From Burkholderia sp. IMCC1007 (GTDB taxonomy: Bacteria > Pseudomonadota > Gammaproteobacteria > Burkholderiales > Burkholderiaceae), in contig NZ_JAPVQY010000025.1 of the NCBI RefSeq assembly GCF_027257875.1, positions 35,400-99,399 on the forward strand: DNA of 64,000 nucleotides, read 5' to 3'. Below, piece by piece: positions 18,357-27,567 of the stretch. Both the position numbers and the translations under genes were made by a program. Under the pieces are notes generated by a model. That model worked only from the letters and a program-made list of their open reading frames with translations. It was not told the origin of the DNA and ran no database searches. Every line of letters begins with the position of its first letter. Positions within the stretch are counted from its first letter, which is position 1.

Positions 18357-19019
18357 CTAATACAGCCCGCGAAGAAAGTCCGGGACGGGATGGTCGATCG
18401 AGGCCAGATAGCCGGCCATCGCGCCGGCCACTTTTCGCACGGCCGGACGCGCGGTCATCCGTTCGCGCCAGGCCAGCAGATTCGGCGTCTCCGCCGTCAT
18501 CGGCGCGCCCTTGCGCGCACCGAACAACTGCGCCATGTAAAACGCGATGTCCGCGTACGAAAAGGTTCCCGCGAGAAATTCCCGATCCGCCAGCACACGC
18601 TCCATGCGTCGGTAGTATTGCGCTGCTTCGTCGCGCGCGGCCTGCGCCGCCGGATGGTCCGGCGTGTCCTCCAGGCCCATCAGCCGGATCACGTGCGGAA
18701 AATACACTTCATCGCTGCAATGTTCGAGCTGACGTGCAACCGCGCGCGCCTTCGGTTGCGCGGGCCATAGCGCGGGGTCGGGCTTCAGGTCTTCGAGATA
18801 CTCGAAGATCTGCGTGGAATCGAACATCTCGAGGTCGCCATCGATCAGCACCGGCACCTGACGCTTCGGGTTGATGCGCACGACGTCCGGATGCTTCGGG
18901 TCGTAGCCGCGCTGCTGGCTGAACGGCACCAGCACGCGCTCGAATTCGATACCCTTCTCGTGCGCGGCAATCTCGACCTTCGCGCCGAACATGCTCAGCG
19001 GACCGGTGATGATTTTCAT
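18357..19019 (-). CDS. Glutathione S-transferase family protein
   Basis: 220 residues; start at 19019 preceded by GAGGAG. It has a thioredoxin-like N-terminal domain: KIITGPLSMFGAKVEIAAHEKG, then NPKRQVPVLIDGDLEMFDSTQIFEYLED, which holds the cis-Pro (VPVL) and the Glu/Asp-Ser glutathione-binding pair (here DS). The C-terminal helical domain carries TFSYADIAFYMAQLF, the N-capping/hydrophobic staple motif. Likely active-site residue is Ser9 in PLSMFG. The substrate is unknown. It sits at the left border of the patchy 18.4-24.6 kb region. Confidence 0.92.
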   Translation of the reverse strand: MKIITGPLSMFGAKVEIAAHEKGIEFERVLVPFSQQRGYDPKHPDVVRINPKRQVPVLIDGDLEMFDSTQIFEYLEDLKPDPALWPAQPKARAVARQLEHCSDEVYFPHVIRLMGLEDTPDHPAAQAARDEAAQYYRRMERVLADREFLAGTFSYADIAFYMAQLFGARKGAPMTAETPNLLAWRERMTARPAVRKVAGAMAGYLASIDHPVPDFLRGLY

Positions 19020-19068
19020 TAGTCGCTCCTCGATGGATGTCGCTTCACGCCCCGGGCGCCGCACAACA

Positions 19069-19449
19069 TCATTGCCCTGAATTTTTATACTCGGAGTATT
19101 TTCGCGAATCGCCCCGCACTTTGTCAGCAGGATACTTCGCGCGATTGATTTCCATCTTCTCCAGCACCGCTTGAAACAGATCGACATCCATCTTGTCCGC
19201 GAGGCGAATCAGATAAACCAATACGTCAGCCATCTCGTGACGAACGGCTGTCAGGTTAGCTTCGCCAAGCTCACTCTTTTCGCCCGAAACAAGCCACTGA
19301 AATGGCTCCAGCAATTCGCTTGCTTCGACGCTAAGCGCTGTAGCCAGATTCTTCGGCGTATGGAACTTGTCCCAGTCGCGCTCGTCAACGAACTGCCGGA
19401 CGAGTTCGCGCAACGCCGCTAGATCATTTCGCAACTCGGACTTTTCCAT
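19069..19449 (-). CDS. MazG-like nucleotide pyrophosphohydrolase
   Basis: 126 residues, the size of the short RS21-C6/DCTPP1-like MazG group. The metal-binding signature is EASELLE (about 43-49) plus EMADVLVYLIRLAD (about 71-84), i.e. ExxE...ExxD, and the C-terminus has KYPADKVRG, typical of this group. These enzymes hydrolyse non-canonical or surplus (d)NTPs to the monophosphate and pyrophosphate. Codon use is clearly less GC-rich than that of the moco genes, pointing to transfer. Such genes are common on islands and phages. Specificity not deducible. Confidence 0.9.
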   Translation of the reverse strand: MEKSELRNDLAALRELVRQFVDERDWDKFHTPKNLATALSVEASELLEPFQWLVSGEKSELGEANLTAVRHEMADVLVYLIRLADKMDVDLFQAVLEKMEINRAKYPADKVRGDSRKYSEYKNSGQ

Positions 19450-19558
19450 GTGGCAACTCCCTACTGCATATCAGGAACGATTGATGCCGTCGGCGGCATG
19501 CGGGTATGAGAAATCTACTCTTGTACTTGCAAGCGCGGATACCCAGTACGGACTGCCG

Positions 19559-20013
19559 CAATGATATAGGAACCGGAATTCGCAGTTGACAGGCGCATTC
19601 GCCATCCAGCTCGAAGCGTCGATCCTCAGCGCGCGGCAACTCGCGCAAGGGCAGCAACCGCACACCCTGACACGCACCAGCTTCCGGCACCAGTACTGGA
19701 CGCTCGGACAAATGATTGCGCACCATACGAAGGGAGGCTGCAACCTCCAGAGCGGCGACTTGCTCGGAAGCGGCACCGTTTCGGGCCCGGCGTCGAACGA
19801 AGCCGGTGCATTGATCGAACTGACGGTAGGGGAACACGCCCCGTAGACATCCGCAACGGTGAGGATCGCACGTTTCTGGAAGACGGGGATACCGTCATCT
19901 TCCGAGGCTGGTGCGAGCGCGACGGTTTTGCACGAATCGGTTTCGGCACCAACTATGGCACGGTATTGCCGGCGCCAGCCACGGAAAACGCAAGCCGATC
20001 GATCATTCTTTAA
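19559..20013 (+). pseudogene. Fumarylacetoacetase C-terminal fragment, frameshifted
   Basis: Two frames together give the C-terminal third of FahA-type fumarylacetoacetase. Frame one runs to the TAG at about 19845 and contains YWTLGQMIAHHTKGGCN and GDLLGSGTVSGP, the family's catalytic-domain signatures. After a one-base shift near 19843 the homology continues with VDIRNGEDRTFLEDGDTV, FRGWCERDGFARIGFG and VLPAP, to a TAA at 20011. The N-terminal two thirds are absent, and stops interrupt the frame upstream. It is a remnant, probably left by recombination; the flanking MazG-like gene and porin are unrelated to tyrosine degradation. Confidence 0.85.
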
Positions 20014-20190
20014 CCGGTGATCACCAAGCGTGAGAGCCACGTAAGCGGTTCTCGCAGCACGATGGCCTTGCATGCATGGCCATCGGCGTAGACGCTTCGA
20101 ACGTATAACCCTATGTGCGGGCACAGTCGCGAAGCCCGCGTCGGCAACCGTGGCTGGCGGGGGCTTCGATTCACGTCGTGCCGAAGGTGC

Positions 20191-21282
20191 CTAGAACAGG
20201 TGGCGAATACCGACAACACAACCCGTGCTGCCTCCGGTCGGTTCGTATAACGCACCGTTCACCGTAAACCCCGTATGCATCAACCCATGGTTATTCACAA
20301 AGGCCGCAGCGCCGTACAAGGTCGTCTGTTTCGACAGATAGTAGTAGAGCCCTGCCGACGTCAGCAGCGAATGATTGGAGGGATCGTTACTGTCCCGCAT
20401 GTACCAGACACCCACGTCGGTAGACAGTGCCGGCGTGATGAAATACTCGCCTCCCACGGCGTACACCGTCTCGTTGAAGGAGCTGGCAATCTTGTAGCTC
20501 GTGTACGATCCTTTGAATGTCGCGGCACCCCATTTGTAGGCAGCGCCGACGGTACGACCGACGAATTCGACCGTCGACGGAAACGGGGTGGATTTGCTTG
20601 CCGAACCACCGGGGTTCCCGCTGAATAGCGCTGCGTTGACCACCAGATATCTCCACTCGTATCTCACACGAGCAGCGTACTGGCGGCCGGCCTGAAATCC
20701 GCCCGGATCTCCGCCCAGGGCGAGCAGTGCACTCGCCTGTATGCCGGCGATGGTCGGGCTCGTATACGACACGGCATTTGCAACGAAGATGCCCGTCGCA
20801 AAAAAGTTGCCCATGTAAATGCCGGCCTGGCTGCCGAAGAACGATGCATGCCTCGCATCCGTATCGACGATTGCGAGTCCGAACGGCGAGTATTGCGTGC
20901 CGGCCTTGATCGTCCCGAATTTCCCGGTCAGGCCGACGAATGCTTGTCGTCCGAACAGGTTCCCGTTCGAATTGCCGAGCGCTCCGTTGTTCGCGGTGTA
21001 ACCGCTTTCCAATGTAAAGATCGCCTGTGTGCCCGCCCCAAGATCCTCCGTACCGGTTATTCCGAAGAGGGAACCCGAGATGCCCCCATCCGTTGCCGAT
21101 ATCTGGTGTGAGCCGCCCGCCCCCGATCCCATGTCGAAGCTGCGGCTCGCGTACATGATGCCAGCGTCGACGACACCGTACAGGGTGACACTACTTTGCG
21201 CATAGGCGCTCGACCAGCAAACCGACATCGCGATCGCAACTGGTGTCAGTAGAAGCGAATGGGCTCTCCTGTTGTATCTCAT
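20191..21282 (-). CDS. Outer membrane porin (OmpC-like, Burkholderia type)
   Basis: 363 residues; GGGAGG precedes the ATG by about 9 bases. A signal peptide (RRAHSLLLTPVAIAMSVCWSSAYA|QSS) is followed by SSVTLYGVVDAGIMY, the usual start of Burkholderiales porins, the LFGITGTEDLGAGTQAIFTLESGY and LFGRQAFVGLTGKFGTIKAGTQYSP loops, and a C-terminal aromatic (GIRHLF). It should form a 16-strand trimeric general diffusion pore. It is somewhat divergent (no close second copy in the window; the porin at 27.8 kb differs strongly). Its neighbour upstream, of unknown function, is on the same strand, 139 bp away. Confidence 0.92.
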   Translation of the reverse strand: MRYNRRAHSLLLTPVAIAMSVCWSSAYAQSSVTLYGVVDAGIMYASRSFDMGSGAGGSHQISATDGGISGSLFGITGTEDLGAGTQAIFTLESGYTANNGALGNSNGNLFGRQAFVGLTGKFGTIKAGTQYSPFGLAIVDTDARHASFFGSQAGIYMGNFFATGIFVANAVSYTSPTIAGIQASALLALGGDPGGFQAGRQYAARVRYEWRYLVVNAALFSGNPGGSASKSTPFPSTVEFVGRTVGAAYKWGAATFKGSYTSYKIASSFNETVYAVGGEYFITPALSTDVGVWYMRDSNDPSNHSLLTSAGLYYYLSKQTTLYGAAAFVNNHGLMHTGFTVNGALYEPTGGSTGCVVGIRHLF

Positions 21283-21421
21283 GATCCGGTGCCTCCCTTG
21301 ATGAAATAGTTGTACTGATCAATTGAATCTGAACCTTGCGTCACACGATCGATGCCATCTTCCGCGCCACAGGTGTGCGGTGCGCCGCACGGCTCGCTCG
21401 AAACGAGCGAGCCTGCGAATG

Positions 21422-22135
21422 TCATGCACTCACGGAAAGCGCCAGAGGCATCAGATCGTCCGGTTGCGTCCGGGTGACGGCGTAAAGCTGGAACCAGTTG
21501 TACCACTCGACCATCAGGTGATCGGCGTGGCCGCGAACCAGTTCGTCCGGCGCGGTCGATGGCCAGTAGATTTCCAGCCGCGCATCGAACCCAGGAGACG
21601 TATCCCTGAATTGATGCAGCAAGTAGCCGACGGTCTCCCCGTCAGGCGATTCGATTCTTCCCATCATGCGATGTGGCATATCGCGCGCCAGTTCGATCGG
21701 GATGCCACTCCAGTTCTCCAGATGCCGCAACCTCAAAAGTGCCGGTGACTTCGTATGGCCTGGCACCTCGAGAATGCCCACACGTCCGTCGGAGAACGGC
21801 AGCGCACCGAGATGCTCGGGATGAGCGCGCAGCATCGCAGGACTGTTCGGACCGCCATAGCCCTCCCAGAACCACTTCACAAACGCTGCGCCGTCTCCGA
21901 CCGCGACGTGCGCTTCGACAGCCGACGACCTGAAGTGCCCATTTGCCGTTAGCGCCCAGTCCCGTTCATTCGACTCGTGCTCCGCGATCTCCTTCGCGAA
22001 TAGGCGCACCATGCCTTCCGCGCCCAATTTCTCCATCAACAGGGCCATCACATGTCTTGCCCTTTGGACTTCCATCCTGAGGATGTGCTCGCCGGCCACC
22101 TCTGTACCTGACTTGAAAAACGTCACTGACTTCAC
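21422..22135 (-). CDS. Protein of unknown function controlled by divergent TetR regulator
   Basis: 237 residues from GTG at 22135, chosen because AGGAGG is 5 bases upstream; an ATG 15 codons earlier has none. It is soluble, with no signal peptide. The first part is helical (RARHVMALLMEKLGAEGMVRLFAKEIAEHES), the rest alternates beta-like segments (GRVGILEVPGHTKSPALLRLRHLENW, FDARLEIYWPS). I recognise no family. It is divergent from a TetR regulator with a perfect palindrome between them, so it is probably induced by a ligand of that regulator, and it may be an enzyme acting on that ligand. The porin downstream may be co-transcribed. Confidence 0.8.
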   Translation of the reverse strand: MKSVTFFKSGTEVAGEHILRMEVQRARHVMALLMEKLGAEGMVRLFAKEIAEHESNERDWALTANGHFRSSAVEAHVAVGDGAAFVKWFWEGYGGPNSPAMLRAHPEHLGALPFSDGRVGILEVPGHTKSPALLRLRHLENWSGIPIELARDMPHRMMGRIESPDGETVGYLLHQFRDTSPGFDARLEIYWPSTAPDELVRGHADHLMVEWYNWFQLYAVTRTQPDDLMPLALSVSA

Positions 22136-22187
22136 TCCACCCTCCTGAGCGCGATTGAACGAGTCGACATGTTTTCGCATCCCGCCC

Positions 22188-22213
22188 GCTAATGCAAGTA
22201 AACTTGCATTAGC
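22188..22213. promoter_or_regulatory. Perfect 26-bp palindrome, likely TetR operator
   Basis: The left arm GCTAATGCAAGT (22188-22199) and right arm ACTTGCATTAGC (22202-22213) are exact reverse complements separated by AA. It sits between the divergent gene starting at 22135 (minus) and the TetR gene at 22310 (plus), the normal place for an operator that represses both. Length and symmetry suit a TetR dimer or dimer pair. Confidence 0.8.
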
Positions 22214-22309
22214 GTTTACCGCAGGCCGCCCTGCCGTCGTCCGTTTGCGGCCCGGTTCGATGCGCTGGGCACCGCAAGCGTCAGCCGATGCCGCGTGTAA
22301 AATCGGCCC

Positions 22310-22912
22310 ATGCCAAATTCAATCGAACACGAATCGCCATCGCCACGCCGCCGTCTCGGCGGCCGTAGCGCGCGAGTCCGCGATGCCGTGGTTGCCGCCA
22401 CGATTGCGCAATTGCAGGTATCCGGTTTCGAGGGGCTCAGCATTGGTGCGGTCGCCGCGCTGTCGGGCGTGAACGAGAGTTCGATCTATCGTCGCTGGAA
22501 GAGCAAGGAAGGCCTGATGATGGAGGCCATCTTCGAGCTTTTCGCCGAAAACATCGTGATACCCAACCGAGGCTCGCTTCATGCGGATCTCGTCGCGCTC
22601 ATGTCGGCGACCGTGCGCTATTTGCGAACGGGGGTGGGCAGGTCCGCTATTCAGTTCGTGCTCGCCACTTACAACGATGCCGGCGTAACCAGCGCGTTGC
22701 ACAGGTTGTGGAGCAACCGTTTTTCAGCGGTCCAGCAGATCTTTGAACGCGCGTCGAAAAAGGGCGAGTGGCCTGCGGAAGCCGACCCGATGCCTTTGCT
22801 TCATTGCCTGATTGGCGCGGTCTACCTGCGAACATTCGTGCTGCGCGAACGCATCACGCCCCGCCAGCTTCGAGAACTGACGCTTTGGCTGTTGCGCGGG
22901 CGAGAAGCCTGA
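22310..22912 (+). CDS. TetR-family transcriptional repressor
   Basis: 200 residues. The N-terminal HTH is GGRSARVRDAVVAATIAQLQVSGFEGLSIGAVAALSGVNESSIYRRWKSKEGLMMEAI (about 16-72), a standard TetR DNA-binding domain with the RRW/K recognition end. The C-terminal helical ligand domain resembles the TetR_C group that includes YTXNDAG-type helices (RSAIQFVLATYNDAGVTSALHRLWSNRF). It should repress the divergent unknown gene and itself through the perfect palindrome 97 bp upstream of its start. Ligand unknown. The frame allows no better start. Confidence 0.93.
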   Translation: MPNSIEHESPSPRRRLGGRSARVRDAVVAATIAQLQVSGFEGLSIGAVAALSGVNESSIYRRWKSKEGLMMEAIFELFAENIVIPNRGSLHADLVALMSATVRYLRTGVGRSAIQFVLATYNDAGVTSALHRLWSNRFSAVQQIFERASKKGEWPAEADPMPLLHCLIGAVYLRTFVLRERITPRQLRELTLWLLRGREA

Positions 22913-22992
22913 TCCGGCGAGTTGGATCGGGCTCGAAAATAGGTACTCGCGCCTGCGATCAAATTGGGTTGGTCGTCGTCCGCAAAGCCATG

Positions 22993-23637
22993 TCAGGCAA
23001 CGGTTGACATGAAATTCGGGTTCCTGAACGAAAAGCCATCCCGTCGAGCCAGGAGCCAATCAGGAAGGAGCCGGTGCGGCGCGTAGTCCCGCACTTCGGC
23101 CAGGTTGAGCATCTTGCGCAGGCATGCCGGAAGCCGGTTCGCCGTAGCGGCGATGCGTGCGGTGTCCCGCATCAGTGTGGCGACGCGCGCCCGCGTCACA
23201 TCGGGTAGCTTGAGCTTGCCCGGAGCCGGAACGACGTGACGATCGATGAAGCGTTCGTCCCTCTCGACGGTTCGCGGCTTGGCGTATTTCTCGATGAGCT
23301 GTCCGCACAACGCCTTGGCCGTGGAAGCCATCCGCTCGGCCAGCTGGGCGGCGCTCGGGTCGTTGCACTCGTGCACGTCGGCCAGCCAGCCCTGCGCAAC
23401 CGCGCGGGCGTTCTCGACGGTCAGCTCCCCGAATTGGCCGATTTTTGGTCGACGGCGCTCGCCCCCGGTCGTGCGGTACTGGAGCGTGAAGGCCTTGCGG
23501 CCGTGAGCGGTGACTTTGCAGAAAAATCCGGGGACCAGAGTGCCCCGCAGTTCGTCATCGTCCGCGCCGACAGCCGCCCACCTTCCCGTCACACCGACGT
23601 GCCAAGCTCGGCGAACCCGATCGTTCGGGCGCCGCAA
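22993..23637 (-). pseudogene. Truncated tyrosine-type phage/island integrase (N-terminal part)
   Basis: The 214-codon frame shows the N-terminal and core-binding regions of a P4-like/DUF4102-type integrase: FFCKVTAHGRKAFTLQYRTTGG, RRRPKIGQFGELTVENARAVAQGWLADV (the N-terminal arm domain) and RVATLMRDTARIAATANRLPACLRKMLNLAEV (core-binding domain). It stops right where the catalytic domain should begin; the R, HxxR and Tyr residues are absent. The first codons overlap the 3' end of the ABC ATPase gene, so the true start is unclear. It is a relic of a mobile element and supports transfer in this region. Confidence 0.85.
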
Positions 23638-24212
23638 GCCTGAGCCAATCGCAGATCGTGGCTCGAGAAAAACACCACGCGATCCTTCGACAACGTTTTG
23701 AACAGGTCGACCAGCACCGCGCGCGCACCGGCATCCAGCCCGTTGCCGGGCTCGTCGGCGATGACGACGGCCGGCTCGCCCAGCGAGACCGCGGTCAGAA
23801 ATATCTTCTTGCGCGTGCCGAGCGACATCTGCTCGAAACGCTTGTCGAGATGCGGCGCGAGTCCGAAACGATCCGCGAGTTCCAGCGTCCTGTCGCCGAC
23901 CACCGTCTTTTTGGCCGACGCGACCAGTTCGAGAAACGCCCGTCCGGTCTGGAACGGGTACGCCATGCAGTCGTCCGGCACATAGGCGAGCGCCGATTTC
24001 GCCTTCAGCGGCTCGGCGCGCAGCGAATGTCCGTCGAGCCAGACCTCGCCTTCATCGGCGTCGAGCGTGCCGGCCAGGATGCCGAGCAACGTGGTCTTGC
24101 CGCTGCTGTTTTCGTCGCAGAGCGCGACGCATCCTGCACCGAGATCGTGGTGCAGGCCGTGGAAAATGACACGTTCGCCGTAGCGTTTCGACAGGTTTTC
24201 GAATCGAAGCAT
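23589..24212 (-). CDS. ABC transporter ATP-binding protein with degenerate Walker A
   Basis: 207 residues. Start MLRFENLSKRYGERVIF is standard. Q-loop, signature (MSLGTRKK, about 128), Walker B (AVVIADEPGNGLD, about 153-165) and H-loop (SSHD) are present. Walker A reads CDENSSGKTTLL (about 33-44) where GxxGxGKT is expected: the first two glycines are Asp and Ser, while Gly-Lys-Thr remains. ATP binding may be weakened. The 3' end overlaps the integrase remnant, so the last residues could be replaced sequence. It lies 9 bp after a small membrane-protein gene on the same strand, the likely permease partner. Confidence 0.8.
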   Translation of the reverse strand: MLRFENLSKRYGERVIFHGLHHDLGAGCVALCDENSSGKTTLLGILAGTLDADEGEVWLDGHSLRAEPLKAKSALAYVPDDCMAYPFQTGRAFLELVASAKKTVVGDRTLELADRFGLAPHLDKRFEQMSLGTRKKIFLTAVSLGEPAVVIADEPGNGLDAGARAVLVDLFKTLSKDRVVFFSSHDLRLAQACGARTIGFAELGTSV

Positions 24213-24221
24213 GATGTATCG

Positions 24222-24599
24222 TCAGATGAAGATGGGCCACATGACGGCGACCCACAGTGCAGCCAGTGTCGCGCCGAGCAAGACCGCTTGCCGCGGCAGA
24301 TGGCACTGCGGCCATCGCAGCAACGGCAACAGCGGCGCCGCGGACAACAGCACCGCAGCAGCGCGCGGGAGCGACAGCACGCCGTGCGCCGCCAGCATCA
24401 TCGGCCCGACGGCCGCGAATGGCAATGCCAGCACCGCGACGGTCAGCACATCGGCGCCAACCTGTGCGGCTCTCGCGCGGGGCATGGACCGCATGAACGC
24501 GGCGGCATGCGCGTGCGCCGTACGCAGATCGCGCGACAACCGCATACCGCTTCTCGCGATGACGGATCGGCCTGCCGCCCCGCCCGATGACGATCGCAC
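24222..24599 (-). CDS. Membrane protein, possible ABC permease partner (perhaps 5'-truncated)
   Basis: Up to 125 residues. The C-terminal 80 residues carry three hydrophobic segments (VLTVAVLALPFAAVGPMML, AAAVLLSAAPLLPLL, AVLLGATLAALWVAVMWPIFI). The N-terminal 45 residues are Arg/Ala-rich with no signal. ABC permeases normally have six helices, so this is either a small unusual subunit or the end of a longer broken gene. The start is uncertain (ATG 24599 or the ATG at codon 19). It ends 9 bp before the ABC ATPase gene. No family recognised. Confidence 0.5.
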   Translation of the reverse strand: MRSSSGGAAGRSVIARSGMRLSRDLRTAHAHAAAFMRSMPRARAAQVGADVLTVAVLALPFAAVGPMMLAAHGVLSLPRAAAVLLSAAPLLPLLRWPQCHLPRQAVLLGATLAALWVAVMWPIFI

Positions 24600-24754
24600 G
24601 ACAACATGTCGGCTACGTGCCGCGAACGGCGCCGGATTCCGCGCGCACTCGCCGGAACGAATCTGTCCCCTTATGTGCGAACGCGTTCCCGCACACCGCC
24701 CGGCCCGTGTCGTGCGTCAAGGAACACGCCGATTTTCCGCGCTTCTGGATCAAC

Positions 24755-24775
24755 TCTTATATAAGACATAAGACA
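24755..24775. promoter_or_regulatory. Palindrome TCTTATATAAGA plus repeated ATAAGACA upstream of acnB
   Basis: A perfect 12-bp palindrome (24755-24766) is followed by a second ATAAGACA copy (24768-24775), an AT-rich island about 120 bp before the acnB ATG. AT-rich TTATATAAGA-type sites precede TCA-cycle genes in several betaproteobacteria as I recall and are attributed to a GntR-type regulator; that attribution is from memory. It could also overlap the core promoter. Confidence 0.5.
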
Positions 24776-24894
24776 TTTGACGCTTCACCATATTGCGATT
24801 AGAATCCCGCTCAAAGTAGTGAAGTCGTGTCCGGAACAGCCTCGGCGTGCCTGGAAAGCCCTTCCCCTGAAACGCAATCTCAGCAGGTCCCCCC

Positions 24895-27480
24895 ATGCTT
24901 GAAAACTTTCGTGCTCACGTTGCCGCCCGCGCCGCGCTCGGTATTCCTCCCCTGCCGCTGACGGCTCAGCAAACGGCCGAACTGGTCGAACTGCTGGCGA
25001 ACCCGCCCGCAGGCGAAGAGCAGACGCTGCTCGATCTGATCACCCACCGCGTGCCCGCAGGCGTCGACGAAGCCGCTCGCGTGAAGGCCGGCTTCCTGGC
25101 CGCCGTCGCGAAGGGCGAGACGGCCTGCCCGCTGATCTCGCGCGAACGCGCGACCGAACTGCTCGGCACGATGCTCGGCGGTTACAACATCCAGCCGCTG
25201 ATCGAGCTGCTGTCCGACGAAGCCGTCGCAGCGGTCGCCGCCGACGCGCTGAAGAAAACCCTGCTGATGTTCGACCAGTTCCATGACGTGAAGGAACTCG
25301 CCGACAAGGGCAACGCACACGCGAAGGCCGTGCTGCAGAGCTGGGCCGACGCAGAATGGTTCACGAGCCGTCCGGAAGTGCCGGAAAGCCTGACCATCAC
25401 CGTGTTCAAGGTCACGGGCGAAACCAACACCGACGACCTGTCGCCGGCACCGGACGCCACCACCCGCCCGGACATCCCGATGCACGCGCTCGCGATGCTG
25501 AAGAACGCGCGCCCCGGCATCACGCCGGAAGAAGACGGCAAGCGCGGCCCGGTCAAGTTCATCGAATCGCTGAAGGAAAAGGGTCACCTGGTCGCCTACG
25601 TCGGCGACGTGGTCGGCACCGGCTCCTCGCGCAAGTCGGCCACCAACTCGGTGCTGTGGTTCACCGGCGAAGACATCCCGTTCGTCCCGAACAAGCGCTT
25701 CGGCGGCGTGTGCCTCGGCGGCAAGATCGCGCCGATCTTCTACAACACGATGGAAGACGCCGGCGCACTGCCGATCGAACTCGACGTGTCGCAAATGAAC
25801 ATGGGCGACGTGGTCGAACTGCGCCCGTACGAAGGCAAGGCGCTGAAGGACGGCAAGGTCATCGCCGAATTCCAGGTCAAGTCCGACGTGCTGTTCGACG
25901 AAGTGCGCGCCGGCGGCCGCATTCCGCTGATCATCGGCCGCGGCCTGACCGCGAAGGCACGTGAAGCGCTCGGCCTCGCGCCGTCGACGCTGTTCCGCCT
26001 GCCGCATCAGCCGGCCGACAGCGGCAAGGGCTTCTCGCTCGCACAGAAGATGGTCGGCCGCGCATGCGGTTTGCCGGAAGGCCAGGGCGTGCGCCCGGGC
26101 ACGTACTGCGAACCGAAGATGACCTCGGTCGGCTCGCAGGACACCACGGGCCCGATGACCCGCGACGAACTGAAGGATCTGGCGTGCCTCGGCTTCTCCG
26201 CCGACCTCGTGATGCAGTCGTTCTGCCACACCGCCGCGTATCCGAAGCCGGTCGACGTGAAGACGCACCAGACGCTGCCGAACTTCATCAGCACGCGCGG
26301 CGGTATCGCGCTGCGTCCGGGCGACGGCGTGATCCACTCGTGGCTGAACCGCATGCTGCTGCCCGACACCGTCGGCACCGGCGGCGATTCGCACACGCGC
26401 TTCCCGATCGGCATCAGCTTCCCGGCGGGCTCGGGCCTGGTCGCGTTCGCGGCCGCCACCGGCACGATGCCGCTGGACATGCCGGAATCGGTGCTGGTCC
26501 GCTTCAAGGGCAAGATGCAGCCGGGCGTCACGCTGCGTGACCTCGTCAACGCGATCCCGCTGTACGCGATCAAGCAAGGCATGCTGACGGTCGCCAAGCA
26601 AGGCAAGAAGAACATCTTCTCCGGCCGCATCCTCGAAATCGAAGGCCTGCCCGACCTGAAGGTCGAACAAGCGTTCGAGCTGTCGGATGCGTCCGCCGAG
26701 CGTTCGGCCGCCGGTTGCACGGTGCACCTGAACAAGGAACCGATCATCGAGTACCTGAACAGCAACGTCACGCTGCTGAAGTGGATGATCGCGCAGGGCT
26801 ACCAGGATCCGCGCAGCCTGCAGCGCCGCATCGCTGCGATGGAGCAATGGCTGGCCGACCCGCAACTGCTGTCGCCGGATGCCGACGCCGAATACGCGGC
26901 CGTCATCGAGATCGACCTCGCCGACATCCACGAGCCGATCGTCGCCTGCCCGAACGACCCGGACGACGTGAAGACGCTGTCCGACGTCGCCGGTGCGAAG
27001 ATCGACGAAGTGTTCATCGGCTCGTGCATGACCAACATCGGTCACTTCCGTGCCGCGTCGAAGCTGCTCGAAGGCAAGCGCGACATTCCGGTCAAGCTGT
27101 GGGTCGCGCCGCCGACCAAGATGGACCAGAAGCAACTGACGGAAGAAGGCCACTACGGCGTGTTCGGCACGGCCGGCGCACGGACCGAAATGCCGGGCTG
27201 CTCGCTGTGCATGGGTAACCAGGCACAAGTGCGCGAAGGCGCGACGGTGATGTCGACGTCGACTCGCAACTTCCCGAACCGCCTGGGCAAGAACACGAAC
27301 GTGTACCTCGGCTCGGCGGAACTGGCAGCGATCTGCTCGCGTCTGGGCAAGATCCCGACCAAGGAAGAGTACATGGCCGACATGGGCGTGCTCACCGCGA
27401 ACGGCGACAAGATCTACCAGTACATGAACTTCGACCAGATCGAAGACTTCAAGGAAGTCGCCGACACCGTGCAGGTCTAA
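24895..27480 (+). CDS. acnB: Aconitate hydratase B (bifunctional 2-methylisocitrate dehydratase)
   Basis: 861 residues, exact AcnB size. It begins with the AcnB-only HEAT-like domain (about 1-160, [22 protein letters not shown]), followed by the swivelling domain with [12 protein letters not shown] (about 242), and the catalytic domains. The three cluster ligands are in [14 protein letters not shown] (about 705) and [10 protein letters not shown] (about 766-775). It converts citrate to isocitrate via cis-aconitate and, in the methylcitrate cycle, can hydrate 2-methylaconitate. It is monocistronic with its own upstream palindrome and downstream terminator. Confidence 0.98.
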   Translation: MLENFRAHVAARAALGIPPLPLTAQQTAELVELLANPPAGEEQTLLDLITHRVPAGVDEAARVKAGFLAAVAKGETACPLISRERATELLGTMLGGYNIQPLIELLSDEAVAAVAADALKKTLLMFDQFHDVKELADKGNAHAKAVLQSWADAEWFTSRPEVPESLTITVFKVTGETNTDDLSPAPDATTRPDIPMHALAMLKNARPGITPEEDGKRGPVKFIESLKEKGHLVAYVGDVVGTGSSRKSATNSVLWFTGEDIPFVPNKRFGGVCLGGKIAPIFYNTMEDAGALPIELDVSQMNMGDVVELRPYEGKALKDGKVIAEFQVKSDVLFDEVRAGGRIPLIIGRGLTAKAREALGLAPSTLFRLPHQPADSGKGFSLAQKMVGRACGLPEGQGVRPGTYCEPKMTSVGSQDTTGPMTRDELKDLACLGFSADLVMQSFCHTAAYPKPVDVKTHQTLPNFISTRGGIALRPGDGVIHSWLNRMLLPDTVGTGGDSHTRFPIGISFPAGSGLVAFAAATGTMPLDMPESVLVRFKGKMQPGVTLRDLVNAIPLYAIKQGMLTVAKQGKKNIFSGRILEIEGLPDLKVEQAFELSDASAERSAAGCTVHLNKEPIIEYLNSNVTLLKWMIAQGYQDPRSLQRRIAAMEQWLADPQLLSPDADAEYAAVIEIDLADIHEPIVACPNDPDDVKTLSDVAGAKIDEVFIGSCMTNIGHFRAASKLLEGKRDIPVKLWVAPPTKMDQKQLTEEGHYGVFGTAGARTEMPGCSLCMGNQAQVREGATVMSTSTRNFPNRLGKNTNVYLGSAELAAICSRLGKIPTKEEYMADMGVLTANGDKIYQYMNFDQIEDFKEVADTVQV

Positions 27481-27527
27481 GCATGCTGCCGCGCTGCGGC
27501 GGGTTACGCCCGTCGTAGCAGCACGCA

Positions 27528-27567
27528 ATGGCGCCGCGGGCTTGATGCCTGCGGCGCCATTTTTTTT
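27528..27567 (+). terminator. Rho-independent terminator of acnB
   Basis: ATGGCGCCGC pairs with GCGGCGCCAT and the stem extends inward through GGGC/GCCT; loop TTGAT; then eight T residues counting the stem end. It starts 48 bp after the acnB stop. A textbook terminator. Confidence 0.93.

Noticed and set aside
24880..27528. An 882-codon reverse frame over acnB
   Set aside because: Antisense mirror of acnB codon bias; rich in His/Arg/Asp repeats and lacking a start signal.
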